From Sitta carolinensis (lineage: Eukaryota > Chordata > Aves > Passeriformes > Sittidae), in NCBI GenBank assembly GCA_032173965.1, contig CM063284.1:110644410-110708409 (forward strand): DNA of 64,000 nt. The letters run 5' to 3'. The position numbers were made by a program, and so were the translations under genes. Below the pieces are notes generated by a model. The model saw nothing but the letters and a program-made list of their open reading frames with translations, was not told the origin of the DNA and ran no database searches. Below, in pieces: positions 1 to 10,794 of this stretch (position 1 is its first letter; each line of letters starts with the position of its first letter).

Positions 1-2900
1 AACTGTAGAGTCCAACTTGTAATTTCACCCATTCTATTATTGAACAGGGAGTGCTCATGCAGTGATTAATTTTAAATTGAAATTACTTTTACCTATGGTG
101 AGATCAAGTGATGGACAAAACAAGGGAGAGGATGAGGGAGAGATTCACAGTTTTGGGCTCTGCTACCATTTGTGGCTGTCTCTGAGGACTGGACAGGCCC
201 AAATGTATGGGGTAACCATGAGAGAGGGAAGAAAAAACAAAAAAATTGTCAAATATTAATAAACTTTTAAACAATAATTAAGAGTTAAAAGAATTAGAGG
301 GTGGGCTTTCAAGGCTTACCAACAATTACTGTCTGATGAAAATCCAATTTTTTCCCCCTGTAACTTATCACTCCCATCTGGGTGAAATTCTAGAGCTCTT
401 GAAATCAAAGGGAGCTTTGCCACTGACTTTCTCTGTGCCAGGGGCTGCATCCCTGTTCTGTCAAACATGTCCTTTCTGAGCCTTCAATGCCTGGCAGGCA
501 CTGCCCTGGCCCTGGCAGTAGCTCATACAAACCACTGCCACCCTGTGGGTCTGTTTAAATACTCCTCTGCCTTTTGTGGTGGGATGGTGACACCAGATTC
601 ATGTATTTAGGGGGGGGCTGGCCTTTGTTTTTCAGAACTGAATGCTGCCGAGCATCCCCTTTTCCCATTTATGTTGGACAACAAATTTCTATTGGCCAGC
701 AGGAGGAAATTGTACCTACATAAAGGACCTCCTCTGAAAAGGTTTATATGTCATTGCTTTGGTTATATACAGATGTTCATGAATTGCTTACAGATAGGTC
801 ATGCTAACATTTCCTTTCCTGATTTCATTAGTAGTCCTAATTTTATTAGAATTCCTGCTTGGTTGCTAAACTATATAAAGAGATTTACTCCTATCCGAAT
901 ATAAATACATATATGTGGACATACAGAGACATTCACCATCAAGGGTGTGATTCTCACAAATGTACATAAGATAAGACCTGCAAGATGCTCAACCTCTCAC
1001 TGAAATCCCTTGTGGGAAAGAATAAAAAAAAAAAAAAATAAATTGATTCTGTGTTCTTAAAATAGGAAACAGGAGGGAAGGTGGTACTCCAGGTTTTCAT
1101 GGCCTAGCAAAGGTGAGAGAAAATAAACAAGCTGATCATCACTGAGTCTTGTGTTCCAGAATTGTTTTCAAAATTAAAGCACTTAATTTTCAAATTCCGT
1201 CATGTAAAATGAAGGTTATCCTCTTTATTTAGTAGAGTAGTCAATGTAATTTTAAAAAAAAACCTGAATCTGCTTACAATTTTGAACTTGCAATGAAAAA
1301 GATAGTCTTGGGAATAAACAATCTTGCCCACTGGCCCTTCAAAATAATTATTTCAGTGAGCAGAAGAGATATTTAAAAATACTAAGCTAATTGGAGACTT
1401 CTACTTTAGGCGACCTTTTTGTTATAAATTGTATCTATGGTACTGTCTGGGCTCAGCGATGAGCAATCAATCCTGTAACAGTAAAACAGAGAACTGCCAA
1501 ATCATCTGAATCTATAGACAGACCTGAAACACTTCAGTGAATAAAAACCATAGAGAAGGAAAAAAACTATCCAGAGCTTCTCTTTTACTTTAAATCTTCA
1601 TATTGAAGATCTCCTTAAAATTAATTTCCCACTTGTGCCTCCTCACAGCCATGACAGCACTGATGACAAGGGGGCAAATACAAGCCAGCCCCTGGGAATG
1701 CCCAGGTTTATGACTTCAGCAAGGCAAAGAGGCAGATTTCCCCAGCAGCCTACGTCACAACCCAACCCAGAATACTTTCCAAGAAGCCCCCTTTGCTGCG
1801 CCACCCAGCAACCTTCCCGTTAGGTCCGAATAAGCTGCCACTCCAGGAGAAAAAAAAAAAAAAAAAAAAAATATTGCTCATCCAAGCCAAATGCCCAGGC
1901 AGGAATATTTTTAATTGCCGGGTTTCCTTTCTCGGCTCCCCCTCCACACCCGCCCCACGCACAGACAAAAGAAGCTTAGCTTGCGTGACCCAGCGCATAA
2001 GAAGTAAGAATAATGATACATTAAGAGAGTTCAATAGGCAAAACCTACTTGCAACCAACAGTCCCCATCTTCTTAAATAGGAAAATCTGTCGCTCCTGCC
2101 ACCACCAAGCATAATAGCTCTCCCGCTGTCAGACCTGCGCCGAGCCCGAAACGCCAGCGCCTGCCGGGGATGCCACGCTACCCCAGCGCATCGAACGGTG
2201 TGCTGAGGGGCTCCTGCGACCCCAGAAAGTGCCACAAAATACACCCTTCCCTCGGTCATGCGGAACCCCGTCCTCCCTTTGTTGAGCATCCTCTCTCTCT
2301 CCCGCCGCCCCTTACTAGCGCAGCCGGCGCTTCTCAGCCAAGCCGGGCACATTCGTGGCCGCTCGGCGGCGGCGCCAGGGCTGCAGGATCACAATAAAGG
2401 AAAAAAGGATAAAAAAAAATACTAATGAAAAACAAATAAATAAATAAACCCGACAGATATCCCGGGGAACCACCGCCCGACGCCGCGCCTGGCTTTGTGC
2501 CAGGCAGGGTACCCCCGTGCGCCATCCATCAGCCCCGCCGGCGGCGGGGGCCGCTGCCCGGGCCGGCGGGGCCCGGCACAATGGCCGGAGCGGCGGCGGG
2601 ACAATAGCACACCCCAACCCCGCCGCAGCGGCCCGGGAGGGACGGAGGGGACGAGAAGGACGAGGAGGACGAGCAGGAGAACGACACCGACCCGGCGGGG
2701 TGCGTTGTGCGCACGATCGCTTTAAATAAAAGGACCCACAAAGACCTCGGCGGTGTATAATGTGACAGGCAAACGCAACATGGTGATGATGACTTGGGGG
2801 AAGAGGGAGGAAGGAGCAACTGTGGCTGCGGCTCCCCCTGCGCCTCTAGCTCCCGGAGCGGGCTGCAGCGGCCGACATAGAACAAGGAAGACAATTCTCT
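1..2900 (-). other. NOL4: Start of NOL4 intron 1
   Basis: The interval follows the donor on the transcribed strand and runs off the left edge. No further NOL4 exon is recognisable. About 2100-2720 is GC- and CpG-rich, a downstream continuation of the promoter-associated CpG domain. Positions 1-1850 are ordinary AT-rich unique sequence with no repeat I can name. An A22 tract sits at 1850-1871 and a short A run near 1024. Confidence 0.75.
1850..1871. repeat. A22 homopolymer in NOL4 intron 1
   Basis: An uninterrupted run of 22 A. No LINE or SINE body adjoins it, so it does not look like a retroposon tail. Confidence 0.9.
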
Positions 2901-2910
2901 ACTAACCGTG
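2901..2910 (-). other. NOL4: NOL4 exon 1 splice donor
   Basis: Reading the minus strand, the exon ends ACG and the intron begins GTTAGT (GT at 2906-2905). The G at -1 and A, G, T at +4 to +6 fit the donor consensus, while T at +3 and C at -2 are weaker. It is phase 0, and it falls where the recalled NOL4 protein similarity ends. Confidence 0.85.
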
Positions 2911-3173
2911 GTTTTGACTGGCACGTACAGCACTTGCTTCCCTCCTCCAGCACCACCACTGACCTCGTCCGAGTTGCCGAGCTGGAAGCCTTTAGATTTG
3001 ACCCAGAATTTGAATTTGGCATTATCCGTGGAGCTCGACTCGGAGCCGTTCAGGAGCTGGACGATCCGGTCGTATTTTTTACGGGTCACCGTCTTGGTTT
3101 TTCCTGAGTCCCCGTAAGTCCTGAGACACCAGTCCTGAAACTGGCGGTACATGTCCCGGTCGCTGCTCTCCAT
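2907..3173 (-). CDS. NOL4: NOL4 (nucleolar protein 4), first coding exon
   Basis: This 89-codon exon starts MESSDRDMYRQFQDWCLRTY and ends in VLYVPVKTT. I recognise it as the conserved N-terminus of NOL4, a nuclear/nucleolar protein expressed mainly in brain and testis whose biochemical role is poorly known. The paralogue NOL4L shares the QDWCLRTYGDSGKTKTVTR block, but the NGSESSSTDNAKFKFWVKSK segment and the Gly-rich stretch before KQVLY fit NOL4 better. The start is well supported: an in-frame TAG lies at 3182-3180, nine bases upstream, and the context has A at -3 and G at +4. The reading frame stays open to about 2529, but the family match stops after VKTT, exactly at a donor reading ACG|GTTAGT. 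The rest of the protein must be encoded to the left, outside this window. Differences from the human protein as I remember it are small (an extra Ser-Asp near the start, Lys-Tyr-Asp for Lys-Tyr-Glu, variation in the Gly-rich linker). Confidence 0.93.
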
Positions 3174-3182
3174 AATCTCCTA

Positions 3183-3276
3183 ATACACACACGCACACAT
3201 GCACACGCTGGGGCGCACACACACACACACGGACACGCACACAGACACGGGCAGACACACGGACACGCACACGCCG
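3183..3276. repeat. Imperfect (CA)n/(GT)n repeat in the NOL4 leader
   Basis: Alternating CA units are interrupted by CG, GG and TG. The same stretch reads as GT-rich on the NOL4 sense strand, directly upstream of the start codon and its preceding stop. Alternating purine-pyrimidine DNA of this kind can adopt Z-form, and length polymorphism is likely. Confidence 0.85.
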
Positions 3277-3409
3277 CCCCGAAGCGGGCCGGGGTGCGGG
3301 GCCGGGTCGCCCCGCCGCACTTTGCACCTGTTCACCCAGCGCTCATGAAAAATGCATCCACCTCCGAGCCGGAGCGAAGGAGGTCCCGGTGCAGGCAGAT
3401 CCCAGCGGA

Positions 3410-3427
3410 TTTTTTTTTTTTTTTTTT
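3410..3427. repeat. T18 homopolymer upstream of NOL4 exon 1
   Basis: An uninterrupted run of 18 T about 240 bp upstream of the start codon, 20 bp from the G-run cluster. Confidence 0.9.
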
Positions 3428-3446
3428 CTGTTGTGGTGGTGGTTCA

Positions 3447-3484
3447 GGGGAGTGGGGGGTCGGGAGGGGGATGGGTGGGGGGGG
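3447..3484 (+). other. G-quadruplex-prone G-run cluster
   Basis: The plus strand carries at least five runs of three or more G separated by loops of one to three bases (GGGG, GGGGGG, GGG, GGGGG, GGG, then G8). This satisfies the standard four-run quadruplex pattern. The plus strand is the template strand for NOL4. Confidence 0.75.
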
Positions 3485-3793
3485 ACAGCAATCAATTCAA
3501 TAGTGTGGCAATGTTCTTCTTCATTTATTTTTTTTCACAGGAGGCAAAACGGATCTGGTGGACGTTCCTCTTATCCTTCCACTGTACGTGATCAGTCTCT
3601 TTAATAATTGTGCAAGGCAGGACTATCCCACTGGCCGCAGCAGCGTCTTACCCGGAGAGGGTTCGGGTGGATAAATAATTAAAATCCTATCCCTCGGATT
3701 AGAAAAGGAAAAAAGAAAATATTGACTCGGATCCTTATTCTTTTCCATACATCAACTGCACCCGGATATACCCTGGATAGTGCAGGTGAAGGG

Positions 3794-3835
<42 letters not shown>
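3794..3835. repeat. A42 homopolymer in NOL4 5' flank
   Basis: An uninterrupted run of 42 A on the plus strand, followed by a purine-rich stretch to about 3858. No recognisable element body precedes it. Confidence 0.9.
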
Positions 3836-3839
<4 letters not shown>

Positions 3840-4267
3840 GGAAAGAAGAGAAAAAGCCCAGCCTAGTCCGCCCCGGCAGCCCTCGGCTGTTTCCTCCGAA
3901 GGCTTTCTGAGCTTTCTGTCTCTGTCCTGGCAGGCTGTGCCTCTCCCCAAAGCCGCCTCGCCGCGCAGGATGGAAGATGCACTGAAGGGCACACTGGTCT
4001 CTTTGCTCCCCCTTTATTCCAAGGCTGGGCGGCTTTGCTTCAGATATCCTCGCTCCGGGCATGAAGGTACTGGAAAGAAAGAAAGTTCTTACCTGCTATT
4101 TTCTAAGCCTAATGCATGCGATCCGCGTTTAAAATACATAATTTTTAATTTTTTAAAAATGGTCTGTGAGAATTTCACTTCCTCATATTGAGTCCCATTG
4201 AATTTTCATATGCCCTTTCAGGAATTTTCCTCTATTTATTTACATAGCAATCCCAGCCGATGGAAGG

Positions 4268-4296
<29 letters not shown>
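4268..4296. repeat. A29 homopolymer in NOL4 5' flank
   Basis: An uninterrupted run of 29 A on the plus strand, followed by GAAAGAAAA. It lies about 300 bp from the CpG island edge. Confidence 0.9.
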
Positions 4297-4298
<2 letters not shown>

Positions 4299-5021
4299 AA
4301 GAAAACCCGTATATATGAGATAGGCTTGGATATTGGACCAGAGGAGAGATCAGTCCCAGGAGGATGTTGGTACAGGAAAGGAGGCGGCTCTCGTTGCTTT
4401 GCCAATGTAATGATGGTGCTCACACATGTAGGACTCCTCGGGTGCGGGGTATCCTTTGGTCTCTGGGCTAAACTGGCTACAAGGCATTCAAGTAAGTTTG
4501 CGTCCGGATGCTGAGCATAAACCCCCTGTTTGTAAAGGGGGAAGAAGAAGAAGAAAAAAATCCTGATTTTTTTTTTCCCCCTCCCTTTGCCACAGCTTCA
4601 GTTCACGCCGGAGATCTCCGCGCTCCCCCCGGTCTCCCCCGCCGCGTCAGGCAGGACACCCCCTCCGCGGGGGGGGAAGGCTCCGCCGCGGCGCTTCCTC
4701 TCGTCGCCTCTCCGCGGCCGCGCCCGCCCGCGCCTCCGCCATCCAGCGCCCGGCTCCGCGCCCCCGCTCCGCAGCCGTGCGGCACCTCCGCGGCTGGGGC
4801 ACGACTCGGGCCCGCGCCCGGCCGCGGGGTGCGCTCCGGGGCCGCCGCTGCGCTCCGCTCCGCTCGGCTGCACCGCTCCGCGCTGCGCTCCGCGCCGGGC
4901 TGGCGGCGGCGGCGGCGGCGCACCGGGCCGGGCCCAGCGCCGCTCCGCGCCCCCCCCGCGCCCTGATTGGCCGCCGGGACAAAAGTTTCTGTGGCGACGG
5001 CGGCGCGGCGCGGTGACGGGC

Positions 5022-5048
5022 AGCGCTGTCCCATGTCGGGATGCTCCC
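5022..5048 (-). promoter_or_regulatory. Candidate split REST/NRSF (RE1) site
   Basis: On the minus strand, GGACAGCGCT (5031-5022) matches the right RE1 half GGACAGCGCC at nine of ten positions. A weaker left-half-like GGGAGCATCC (5048-5039) retains AGCA and one more consensus C. The gap between halves is seven bases instead of one, in the range described for non-canonical expanded RE1 sites. REST represses neuronal genes outside neurons, which suits a brain-enriched gene. The left half is weak, so this may be a lone half-site. Confidence 0.4.
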
Positions 5049-5103
5049 GCCTCCGCGGGCGCGGCGGGGCGCGGGGGACGGCGCGCACCCGGCCCGGGCC
5101 GAC

Positions 5104-5131
5104 GGGGGGTGGGGGGGATGCGGCGGGGGGG
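5104..5131 (+). other. G-run cluster within the CpG island
   Basis: Runs of six, seven and seven G on the plus strand, separated by T and by a seven-base loop. The long runs can supply four G-tracts for a quadruplex. Confidence 0.55.
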
Positions 5132-5211
5132 AGAGAGGCGAGGGCAACGTTTCCATGGCGATGTCTCCGGGCGCAGCCCCCCCGCCTCCCCGCGCGCAGA
5201 CGGAGCGAGGG

Positions 5212-5265
5212 GATCAGCTGACACTTCATTAGCTGAGGACCTAATTATTGCTTATTGGAGCAAGA
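5212..5265. promoter_or_regulatory. AT-rich E-box/homeodomain patch inside CpG island
   Basis: Roughly 50 bp of AT-rich sequence interrupts the CpG island. It holds an E-box CAGCTG, a CATTAG, the homeodomain-type CTAATTATT, and an ATTGG inverted CCAAT core. Such an island of low GC inside a GC-rich promoter is often conserved; conservation was not tested. Confidence 0.4.
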
Positions 5266-5760
5266 AACGCGCGCAGGGCCGTGCGGGGGGCTGTCGGCCT
5301 TCGCGCCCCCGGCGGACATCCTCTCCGCCGCCTCGCCCGCGCTGCCGGCGGAGCGGAGGAGGAGCGGCGGTACCGCGCACTTTGCGCCGCGCCGGCCGGC
5401 GGGGCCGCAGCGGGCCCAGTGGGATCCGTGCGGGACACGTGGCCGCCGCCGGGCCGGGCTTTCCCTCGGGAACGGAGAGCAAAGCCCCTCCGCCGCCTCC
5501 CTGCGGCCCGGCCTCCGCCCGGCGGCGCGGAGGAGCCGCGCTCCCGCGGGTCGCCCCCTTCTGCGCTCCCCGCATCTCCCGTCGCCCCGGGACCGTCCGC
5601 GCAGCCCGGCGCCGGGGAGCGCAGCCGCGCGTTGTGCCCCCGGGCGGGCGGGAGCTCGGCCGGTCGTGCCCGCGGCATCGCGCCCCGGATGCGGCGGGCA
5701 GCGAGCAGCAGCCGCCCCGCGGTTCGGCGCTCGTGGGGCGGGAGGGAAGTCTAAAATCCA

Positions 5761-7079
5761 CCGCAACCCAAACACGTGCCGTTTTCGGCTCGGGTCGCCG
5801 AAATGAAGAGAGCTACGGGGTTCCCGTGCTGTGTCTCGAGTGCCTTCTGCAGGAATCCCACCTGTGTCTGGATATCCAGTCACTCGGGGCTTGGATGGAA
5901 GGGCCCAGTGGAAAGGCAGCTGTGTGTTTTTTCCTGCCCAGATCTAGGCAGTAGCGAGCACCCTTCACTTTCACTCCCTTGTGTCCTGCAGAAAAAGGCT
6001 TCCATGGGCTGTCGTGCTGTTTACACCAAGCCTGGATTTCTAGTGCAAAAACCGAAGGTGCTAAGAGAGCCATGAGAAGCCCTATCTCACACACACCAGC
6101 CAGGATATGCTGGTCCGTGGGGCTGGCCCCTGCACATGGACACCTCAACCCAGCCTCCATCTCCCCAGCTAACCCAGCTCACATGTACCTGTCCTCTCCT
6201 CTCTCCCCTCTTCCTTTTCCCCTCTTTTCCCTCTCCGCCTAGTCCTATGTTTGCTTTTCTGCTTTCTGCCTGGAAACCACCTCAGACACAGGCAAAGCTG
6301 GGACAAGGCTATTGTTTAAAAGCAGAGCTCTGAAGGATGTTTGTGTTGCCGAAACCTTTCCTGCCATCTGTAAAATCTGAGAGGACAAGCTGGCACAATG
6401 GGCAGAGAAAAGTAGGACTTAGAGATAACCCGAGGAGGCTTGAGACTTTTTGTTGGCCACAGGGCCCGTAAATTATCTTGGCAGCCCCTTTTTAGTGTTA
6501 GAGGAGCACGGGACTCCCGTCCGTCACAGGATCTGGAGGCGAGGCAGTAACAAAGGAACTGCTGTGCTGAAGGGGAGTGAGGGGAACCTCGCTGAACTCT
6601 TACCCAGCAGGCTTTATGAGATGTAATATTGCTTTAATGTGCCATTAGATCTACATTTAGAAAAAGGGTCGTAACATGGATTGGGCTGCACTGCTAAACA
6701 ATTCTGTCAGATAATTGTTCTCAACCCAGCCTCCTGCTGAGGGTCTCAGTAACTTCCGTATCACACTGATACTGTGCTATGACTGAATCCAAAGTACGCA
6801 CACAAAGCAAAGGGGATAAAGAAAGATGTGACAGAACCAGGAGTGACGATCCAGACAGTTATAGCATGGATGAGTAAAATGCTTGAAATAAGCAGTAGTG
6901 GTTTAGTAGATCAGAAGATAATTCCGTATCCAGGAGTATCACTTTGGACCGTGTAAAGAGCCCTGTGCCTTCTCAGAAGACACACATTCCTAAATTCAAT
7001 CAAGTTTGGACTATGCCTTAAAACCCCTATATATATTAATCATTTTTTCAAAGTGTTTTGAGGCAGGAGAGAGGATAGT
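5761..7079. other. Unique 5' flank, nothing recognised
   Basis: Ordinary sequence with a pyrimidine-rich stretch at about 6190-6240. No coding homology, RNA gene or repeat family was recognised. Confidence 0.5.
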
Positions 7080-7355
7080 ATAATTCCAGAATGGTTTGGA
7101 AGGAATCTTAACGGTCTTAACTAGATGATCTTAATGATCATCTGCCATGGGCAAGGACATCTTCCACTGGACCGGGTTACTCAGAACCCCACCCAACCTG
7201 GCCTTGAACACCTCCAGGTATGGGGAGCCCATAACCTCTCTGGGCAACCTGCTCCAGTGCATCACCACCTTTATAGTACAGAATTTCTTTCTAATGTCTA
7301 AGTCTTCAGCCTACGGCCATTCTCCCTTGTCCTACCACTGCATGCCCTCATGAAG
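7080..7355 (-). mobile_element. CR1 LINE 3' fragment
   Basis: In plus-strand reading this shows the familiar reversed CR1 3' region: a group like CATCTTCCACTGGACCGGGT, then text for lost ORF2 C-terminal codons (GGGCAACCTGCTCCAGTGC), ending near CCTTGTCCTACCACTGCATG. The 3' end is at the left (about 7080, AGAATGGTTTGGAAGG). It is 5'-truncated at about 7355 and has no intact reading frame. Confidence 0.85.
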
Positions 7356-10300
7356 CAAACATGGGTGAAAACCACCTGTGGTGTGAAGTGGGGATGGAGA
7401 GTAGAAACTGGAGTAATATTTAACGCAGCTGGATTTCTTTCTCTGTTTTACAGTTAAGATTTTTATTCATGTTGATGAAAGATATGGATGTTTCATGACT
7501 GCTTCCAGTAATCACTTGGTCAGAAGTCCTAGGAGCATGCTGGAAGCTAGCACCCACCCTGCCAGACAATGGATCAGCACAGAACAAAAAAATTCTGCTT
7601 ACCATAAAGAACTGGTGATCTAAAGAAGGCCAATTGCATGGTACATGGCTTCACTTTCATATAAATATACATTGTAGAGTGTATTTGCATAACCTATACT
7701 CATTACATATACATATATATAATGTGTGTGTGTGTAGTAATTTCAGGAGAATTTATATGGTGAATTTAGAGTGCAGATTTTTAATCTTCCATTTTGAGAT
7801 CTTCTGATACTCTGAAAGCAGTACTATCAGATTATATTTCCATAAGAAAAATTACATGGGGTTAAGTTCACTGTCTGGTTTGGGGTGGGTTTTTTGTATC
7901 AGAATTAACAGAGTTTAATAACACAGTCTAGAATCTAATTGCAATGAAAAGGGCTTGCACAGACCCTCCTCCTTGTCAAGAGTTCTAATGACACACTGTT
8001 ACTCAGCTGAAATTGAAAATCCCATGACGGCCTTGGGTAGAGGGACTGTGTTGGTCCTTCGATGCCATGGACTGAGGCTGTGCTCTGCATTCTGCAGAAC
8101 TCACTTGCCTTTGCCAGAAAATGAAAGTTTCTCTCCTCTGGTGTGGAGACACCACGTCCATGCCTTGCTGGCTTGATTGCTCTGCAGCCAGCCTGAAACA
8201 ATACACCACCAACAGATGTGTGAACGTTTCCATTCAGTGGAATGAAGCGTTAGTTGCATAACAGGGTTTTGGCGATTTGAATTGCCTCATGTGCATCAAG
8301 CTGTGAAAGAGGTTTAAAGTAAACCATGAATATCATAAATACAGTATTTTTTGAATTATCAACCCTAACAAGTCCACTGGCAATAGAAAGTGAAGACAGG
8401 CCCAATGTCTCTCACCGGGGTTACCAGTGTTTCTAGTTGAAATTACAGTCTTGCAGTGACATGGAACTGAGTCCATGGAAAAAGCTGAGAGACCTTTTCA
8501 AGTGTTTTAAACTAGCTGAAAAAAAAAGAGAGTAGATTTTTGGCTTAAATCTGTTATCTGACTTATGCCAAAGAGGAGCGTTTGGAAAACATGCTCCATA
8601 TTTCAGCACAGTGCTTGAGATGACATTACTAGATGGCTAAGGGTAGCCTTTGAGGATATGAATTTCCTGTCTCTTGGGTTTTTTGTTCATTGACATAGCA
8701 AGAAAAAATTCTTTTGACACTTCCGACTTGCCACATCCATGAGTTACGATGGAAAGCCCATTTCTGTGCAGACTGAAAATCATCCATGCTGAACTGACAG
8801 AAGATGTGCTGAGGAATAAAGAAACTGCAGCTCCAAATGGTTTGCTTTAAACTGCGTATACCTGGTAGCGCTTTTCCTCTCTTCCGTAGAGAATTTCGGT
8901 GGACGTGTCCTGTTGTGTCCTTTACAGCCCAGTGACAGCAGCAGCAGTGAGCACTGCAAGCCCTAATGATTGTGGAGGTAGAAGTCAGCGTTCACACACT
9001 GCATGGGCTTGGCTGTGCTCTCTTCCTTTAGTCTCATGTACATGACAGAACTTCCTGAGTGGTTTGATAATCAGTCACCTGATTGCACTTGGGGAGCTAG
9101 GACTCTGCTGTGACACAGCTTCCCTGAGGAGAAAATACCATTCCACCTACTAATATTACTAGCAAAGAACCACTCCAGAAAGGTATCCTTAATGGTAAGT
9201 CCAAGGTATTTGCTGCTTAGGAGGTCAGAAACTATAGGTGATTACTTGGTAGTACTAATGTATGAAAACTTCAAATGGATGAAAGTTGTCTAGGTTTTGA
9301 TTTATCTACTGAATGAGCTATCATGGAGCAAAGCCTAAACCATTAATTACTGTTCAATATATTTTTTTCTACAATTTTTTTCCAATATTTCCAATATTCT
9401 TCTCTATTTTTTCTTAAGTTAACTGTTGATTTTGGAAAACTGAGAGGAGGTAGACTGAAGCAATGACTCGGAGATGGCTTATAAGAACCTACTTGCTAAA
9501 TATTTGGGGGAAAGAGGCTGTATGTTTCTAGGTTTTCAAAGAAATGTGAGAATGAATTCATGAAGCGTGGTAATAGTGTCATAGTTCTGGTTAGGATCTT
9601 TTCACATAGAGTGATGTTGATGATGCCAATGAGAATTATACCAGGATATACTCTGTCTTTATTTTTTAACAATCGTCTTTGGCGACATTTGGAATCCCTT
9701 GAGAAAATTATCAAACTCACTTCCCCTTCATGCAGTTAGAAAAATCCAGACTTGGCTTCATTCTACAAAGCTGCTTTGCTTTAAGTAGCAGTTCTGCAAA
9801 ACATAACTTCACATATTTCTTTTACTCTATGCTTTATTACTGAGAATATTTGCATGAAAACAGGGTCTTTGTTTAAAAGTTCCTGCTTCTTATTCATCAC
9901 AGCTCGTTGAGTTGGAAGCAATTATGGTACCCTGTACAGAAGGCTCCGATCCCTTCAGAACAGAAAAATGTAAGCAGGAATTGACAAACTTCTAAGAATA
10001 TAAGCTCTTGTTTTCATGAAAACTTCCTCATTTCCTTAGTAATAAAAAAGGAAAAGGGAGTAAATATGTGGCACACAGTGCAGAAAAAAAAAAAAAGAAT
10101 AAAGAATGTTTCAAATGTCTTTAAGGTTATATATGGGCACTGAAATTTTTTTTGTTGTTACAGTGACACCTCACATTCAATCTTGCTTGCTTTCATCCTA
10201 AAGAAGATGTGCACAGAGGATTTTGTGTGTGTCTGTGTGTAGTATTTTTTATTTTTTCTACAGGTAATGTATCTCTCAGCTAGGGCAATATTAATATAAA

Positions 10301-10794
10301 CCAGCTACTAGAATACCACCCAGTGTGTTGTCTAAACCAAGCCAGGACTAATAAGGCAGTGCTGTAAATGCTAGCAGTCTATCTCTGTTAGTGTTCTCGA
10401 CTTCATTGCCATGGAGGGGGATGTGATAATTGTAAAATGTTCCAGAAAGTTTCAGATATGGCTCTGCAGCCATTGTGTCAGGCATTACTAGACAAAGTCA
10501 GCCCTGGAACAGAGTGTGGTTAACCCGCTGCCATCATCCTGCTTATAACAGGATGGAAACTAGGGAGAAAGAAAAATGAAGAAGAGAATTTCTCAGTCTG
10601 AAATATTTGGCAAAATACAACATTAATCCCTCACTGGTATAAAATACCATCCAAGTTTTACTTTTGCATTTGATCCATATATTTGCATCAGCAGCATGGG
10701 GTCCTCCTGACTTCACTACATTATAGACAATGATAACTAAAGACCAAAACAGAAGAAATTACTGTTGCATCTCATTGTAGATATTACTTCCTTC
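7356..10794. other. Unique sequence, no gene recognised
   Basis: AT-rich noncoding sequence. A short mixed TA/TG repeat lies at about 7703-7738 and a TG-rich stretch at about 10222-10242. Nothing with recognisable protein homology was seen on either strand. Confidence 0.5.

Larger units (their letters stand above)
3174..3720 (-). promoter_or_regulatory. NOL4: NOL4 5' leader and proximal upstream region
   Basis: This sequence lies directly 5' of the NOL4 start codon. It contains an in-frame stop at 3180-3182, a CA/GT-rich leader (3183-3276), a short CpG-rich stretch (3276-3325), a T18 tract (3410-3427), a G-run cluster (3447-3484) and AT-rich sequence around 3590-3690. No canonical TATA box can be placed with confidence, so the transcription start is not determined here. 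It may lie within this interval, or a noncoding first exon may lie in the CpG island further up. Confidence 0.55.
4590..5760. promoter_or_regulatory. CpG island upstream of NOL4
   Basis: About 1.17 kb of very GC-rich, CpG-dense sequence stands out sharply from AT-rich flanks. Long open frames occur in almost every frame on both strands, which is a composition effect and not coding. Visible elements include an inverted CCAAT box (GATTGG, about 4964), repeated GGCGG/CCGCC units, an Sp1-type GC box near 5733-5744, a second G-run cluster at 5104-5131, a split RE1-like motif (5022-5048) and an AT-rich island (5212-5265). It begins 1.4 kb upstream of the NOL4 start codon. It is the likely main or alternative NOL4 promoter and could also drive a divergent noncoding transcript; sequence alone does not say which. 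Confidence 0.85.

Noticed and set aside
2529..2906. Continuation of the NOL4 frame beyond the exon
   Set aside because: Family similarity stops at the GTTAGT donor; the downstream residues are low-complexity intron translation.
3794..3835. A42 tract as the tail of a retrocopy
   Set aside because: No gene-like or LINE sequence precedes it and no flanking duplication was seen.
4587..5954. 455-codon open frame, plus strand, through the CpG island
   Set aside because: Arg/Pro/Gly/Ala-rich with similar open frames in nearly all other frames; a GC-composition effect with no domain or codon pattern.
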